NCBI GenBank assembly: GCA_034440635.1
Contig: JAOTON010000046.1
Coordinates: 124,001-188,000 of the forward strand
Direction of reading: 5' to 3'
DNA: 64,000 bases
Origin: Lepas anatifera
Taxonomy: Eukaryota; Arthropoda; Thecostraca; Lepadidae
Below are positions 62,960 through 64,000 of this stretch, piece after piece. The number at the start of each line of letters is the position of its first letter. The first letter of the stretch is position 1. The notes beneath the pieces are model-generated. The model was not told the origin of the DNA, did not search any database, and saw only the letters and a list, made by a program, of their open reading frames with translations. A program made the translations under genes and the position numbers.

Positions 62960-64000
62960 GACCTTTCGCGTCAGCTTGGTAGCAATTTTCCGGTTATGTG
63001 AATGTTCTAAACTAAACAGTGGTTCCAGGGATAAAGATATGGTGAAATATGCATTCTTTATCAGTTTCCTGCTGCATAGATTAGTAAACTTAACACTCAC
63101 CTCGGCGGGCCTCCGAACTACCTTCGCCCTGGTGCGGGCTTCAAGCACCCCCTCGAACTCGGCTTCTATGTGGGATAGCGAAAAACGCAAAAACTGGTTG
63201 ATCGCTCATAAAATTCATGAAGAGGCTACATCAGTCACTTTTTGGCTCATGTCAGCATTGAGGTCATGACAGGTCAAAGAAGGTGGCATGTTGGAGAAGA
63301 TCTTCTGGTCTCTAGCGTCTGACAGATTTGAGTTAGAACCAATTTTTAGGCATCATTCACTTCTTCTCGCTAAGGCGAATCGAATGATGTATACTATGGC
63401 TACACTAAATCAAAACATAAAAAATGACTCGATCTAAGGTCAGGTCAAGGTCACAATCTAGTCTGGCATAGTCAATATGCATATCAATCGATTTCCAATA
63501 CTAATAAAAATGTAATGGTATCAAAATAAAAGCTTTAACATCATTTCCTGCAAAGTTACTGACACAAGTCTGAAAACCTACTTAAGTAGCCCCATATAAC
63601 CTATCAGAGGTCACAGATTCAAACTTGCAACATGAACCTATAATAGGGACTAGGATACTATGATTGCGGGAACCTGAAAGTATTCCAAGCGGCATCTACA
63701 GAAAAAGAGTAATTTTTAGACCAATTTTTGTTTTCCCCATGTACTTCCAATTGAGGTCATGATGCGTACCGGACCCTAGAACATCGATATGAAAAATCCT
63801 GGAATACATATTGCAGTACTCGGTGGGCCCGTTATATGGTACAAGTTTCAATAAGATAGATCCACTCTTTTCTTAATTATGCCACCTTAAAAAATGTTGG
63901 AAGTGAGGTTACTTGACCTGCAATAGTGACCTGGTCTGAGATGACCCCAAACTTAAAATGTTTGGACAAGTTGCACAATTGATTGAGGATAACGCGTCTT
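62960..64000. repeat. Second copy of the AGGTCA-rich repeat, running off the window
   Basis: Colinear with 59800-60430: GAATCGAATGAT.TATA, AGGTCAGGTCAAGGTCA, ATGCATATCA, CCATGTA.TTCCAAT, ATCGATAT.AAAAAT.C, and G..ACTCG.TGGGCC at corresponding spacing. The first 300 bp also match 6030-6428. The GGGTACCC palindromic end of the 59.7-kb copy is not seen here. Confidence 0.7.

Overview
This is a window of animal nuclear DNA: long introns, GT-AG splice sites, abundant minisatellites and decayed transposons, and no prokaryotic features. Two protein-coding genes can be read with confidence, both on the minus strand. The first is the N-terminal half of a MAGI-type scaffold (PDZ0, guanylate-kinase-like, WW1, WW2), with six coding exons between 42320 and 259. 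The rest of the gene lies beyond the left edge. The second is a complete four-exon flightin gene (58881 to 46995, 188 residues), a thick-filament protein of arthropod striated muscle. Flightin is, as far as I know, restricted to Pancrustacea, so the host is most likely a crustacean (inference; species not determinable from the sequence alone).

Layout. 1-42320: MAGI, with introns of 1.2, 1.7, 9.0, 1.8 and 27.3 kb read from left to right. Intron 4 holds a minisatellite made of nuclear-receptor DR5 sites. Intron 3 holds a Tc1/mariner-type MITE with long inverted repeats, a tRNA-derived SINE and a piggyBac-type TTAA element. Intron 2 holds a hAT-type MITE and a minisatellite that repeats the exon 2 splice donor. 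The 27 kb intron 1 holds a 356-bp CT tract, a 38-bp E-box array, palindromic and 54-bp, 30-bp and 36-bp arrays, a decayed intronless protein-coding relic (23.7-25.8 kb, plus strand), a smaller possible relic (33.4-33.9 kb), a LINE 3' end (38.4-39.4 kb) and several MITEs.

42321-46994: the region between the two genes, dominated by nested hAT-type MITEs (8-bp target duplications visible) and an ~84-bp satellite that is both interrupted by one MITE and present as a fragment inside another. 46995-58881: flightin; its introns carry many AGGTCA/TGACCT half-sites in old dispersed repeats. 58882-64000: upstream of flightin, with a TTAA-flanked 844-bp element rich in palindromes and AGGTCA half-sites, a 5'-truncated LINE with a clear target duplication, and a second diverged copy of the AGGTCA-rich repeat at the right edge.

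The two genes have unrelated jobs (cell-junction scaffold; sarcomere stiffness) and are simply neighbours. Most of the unusual content is repeat biology: repeats seeded from a splice site, repeats carrying hormone-receptor motifs, and nesting of MITE and satellite that allows insertion order to be read.
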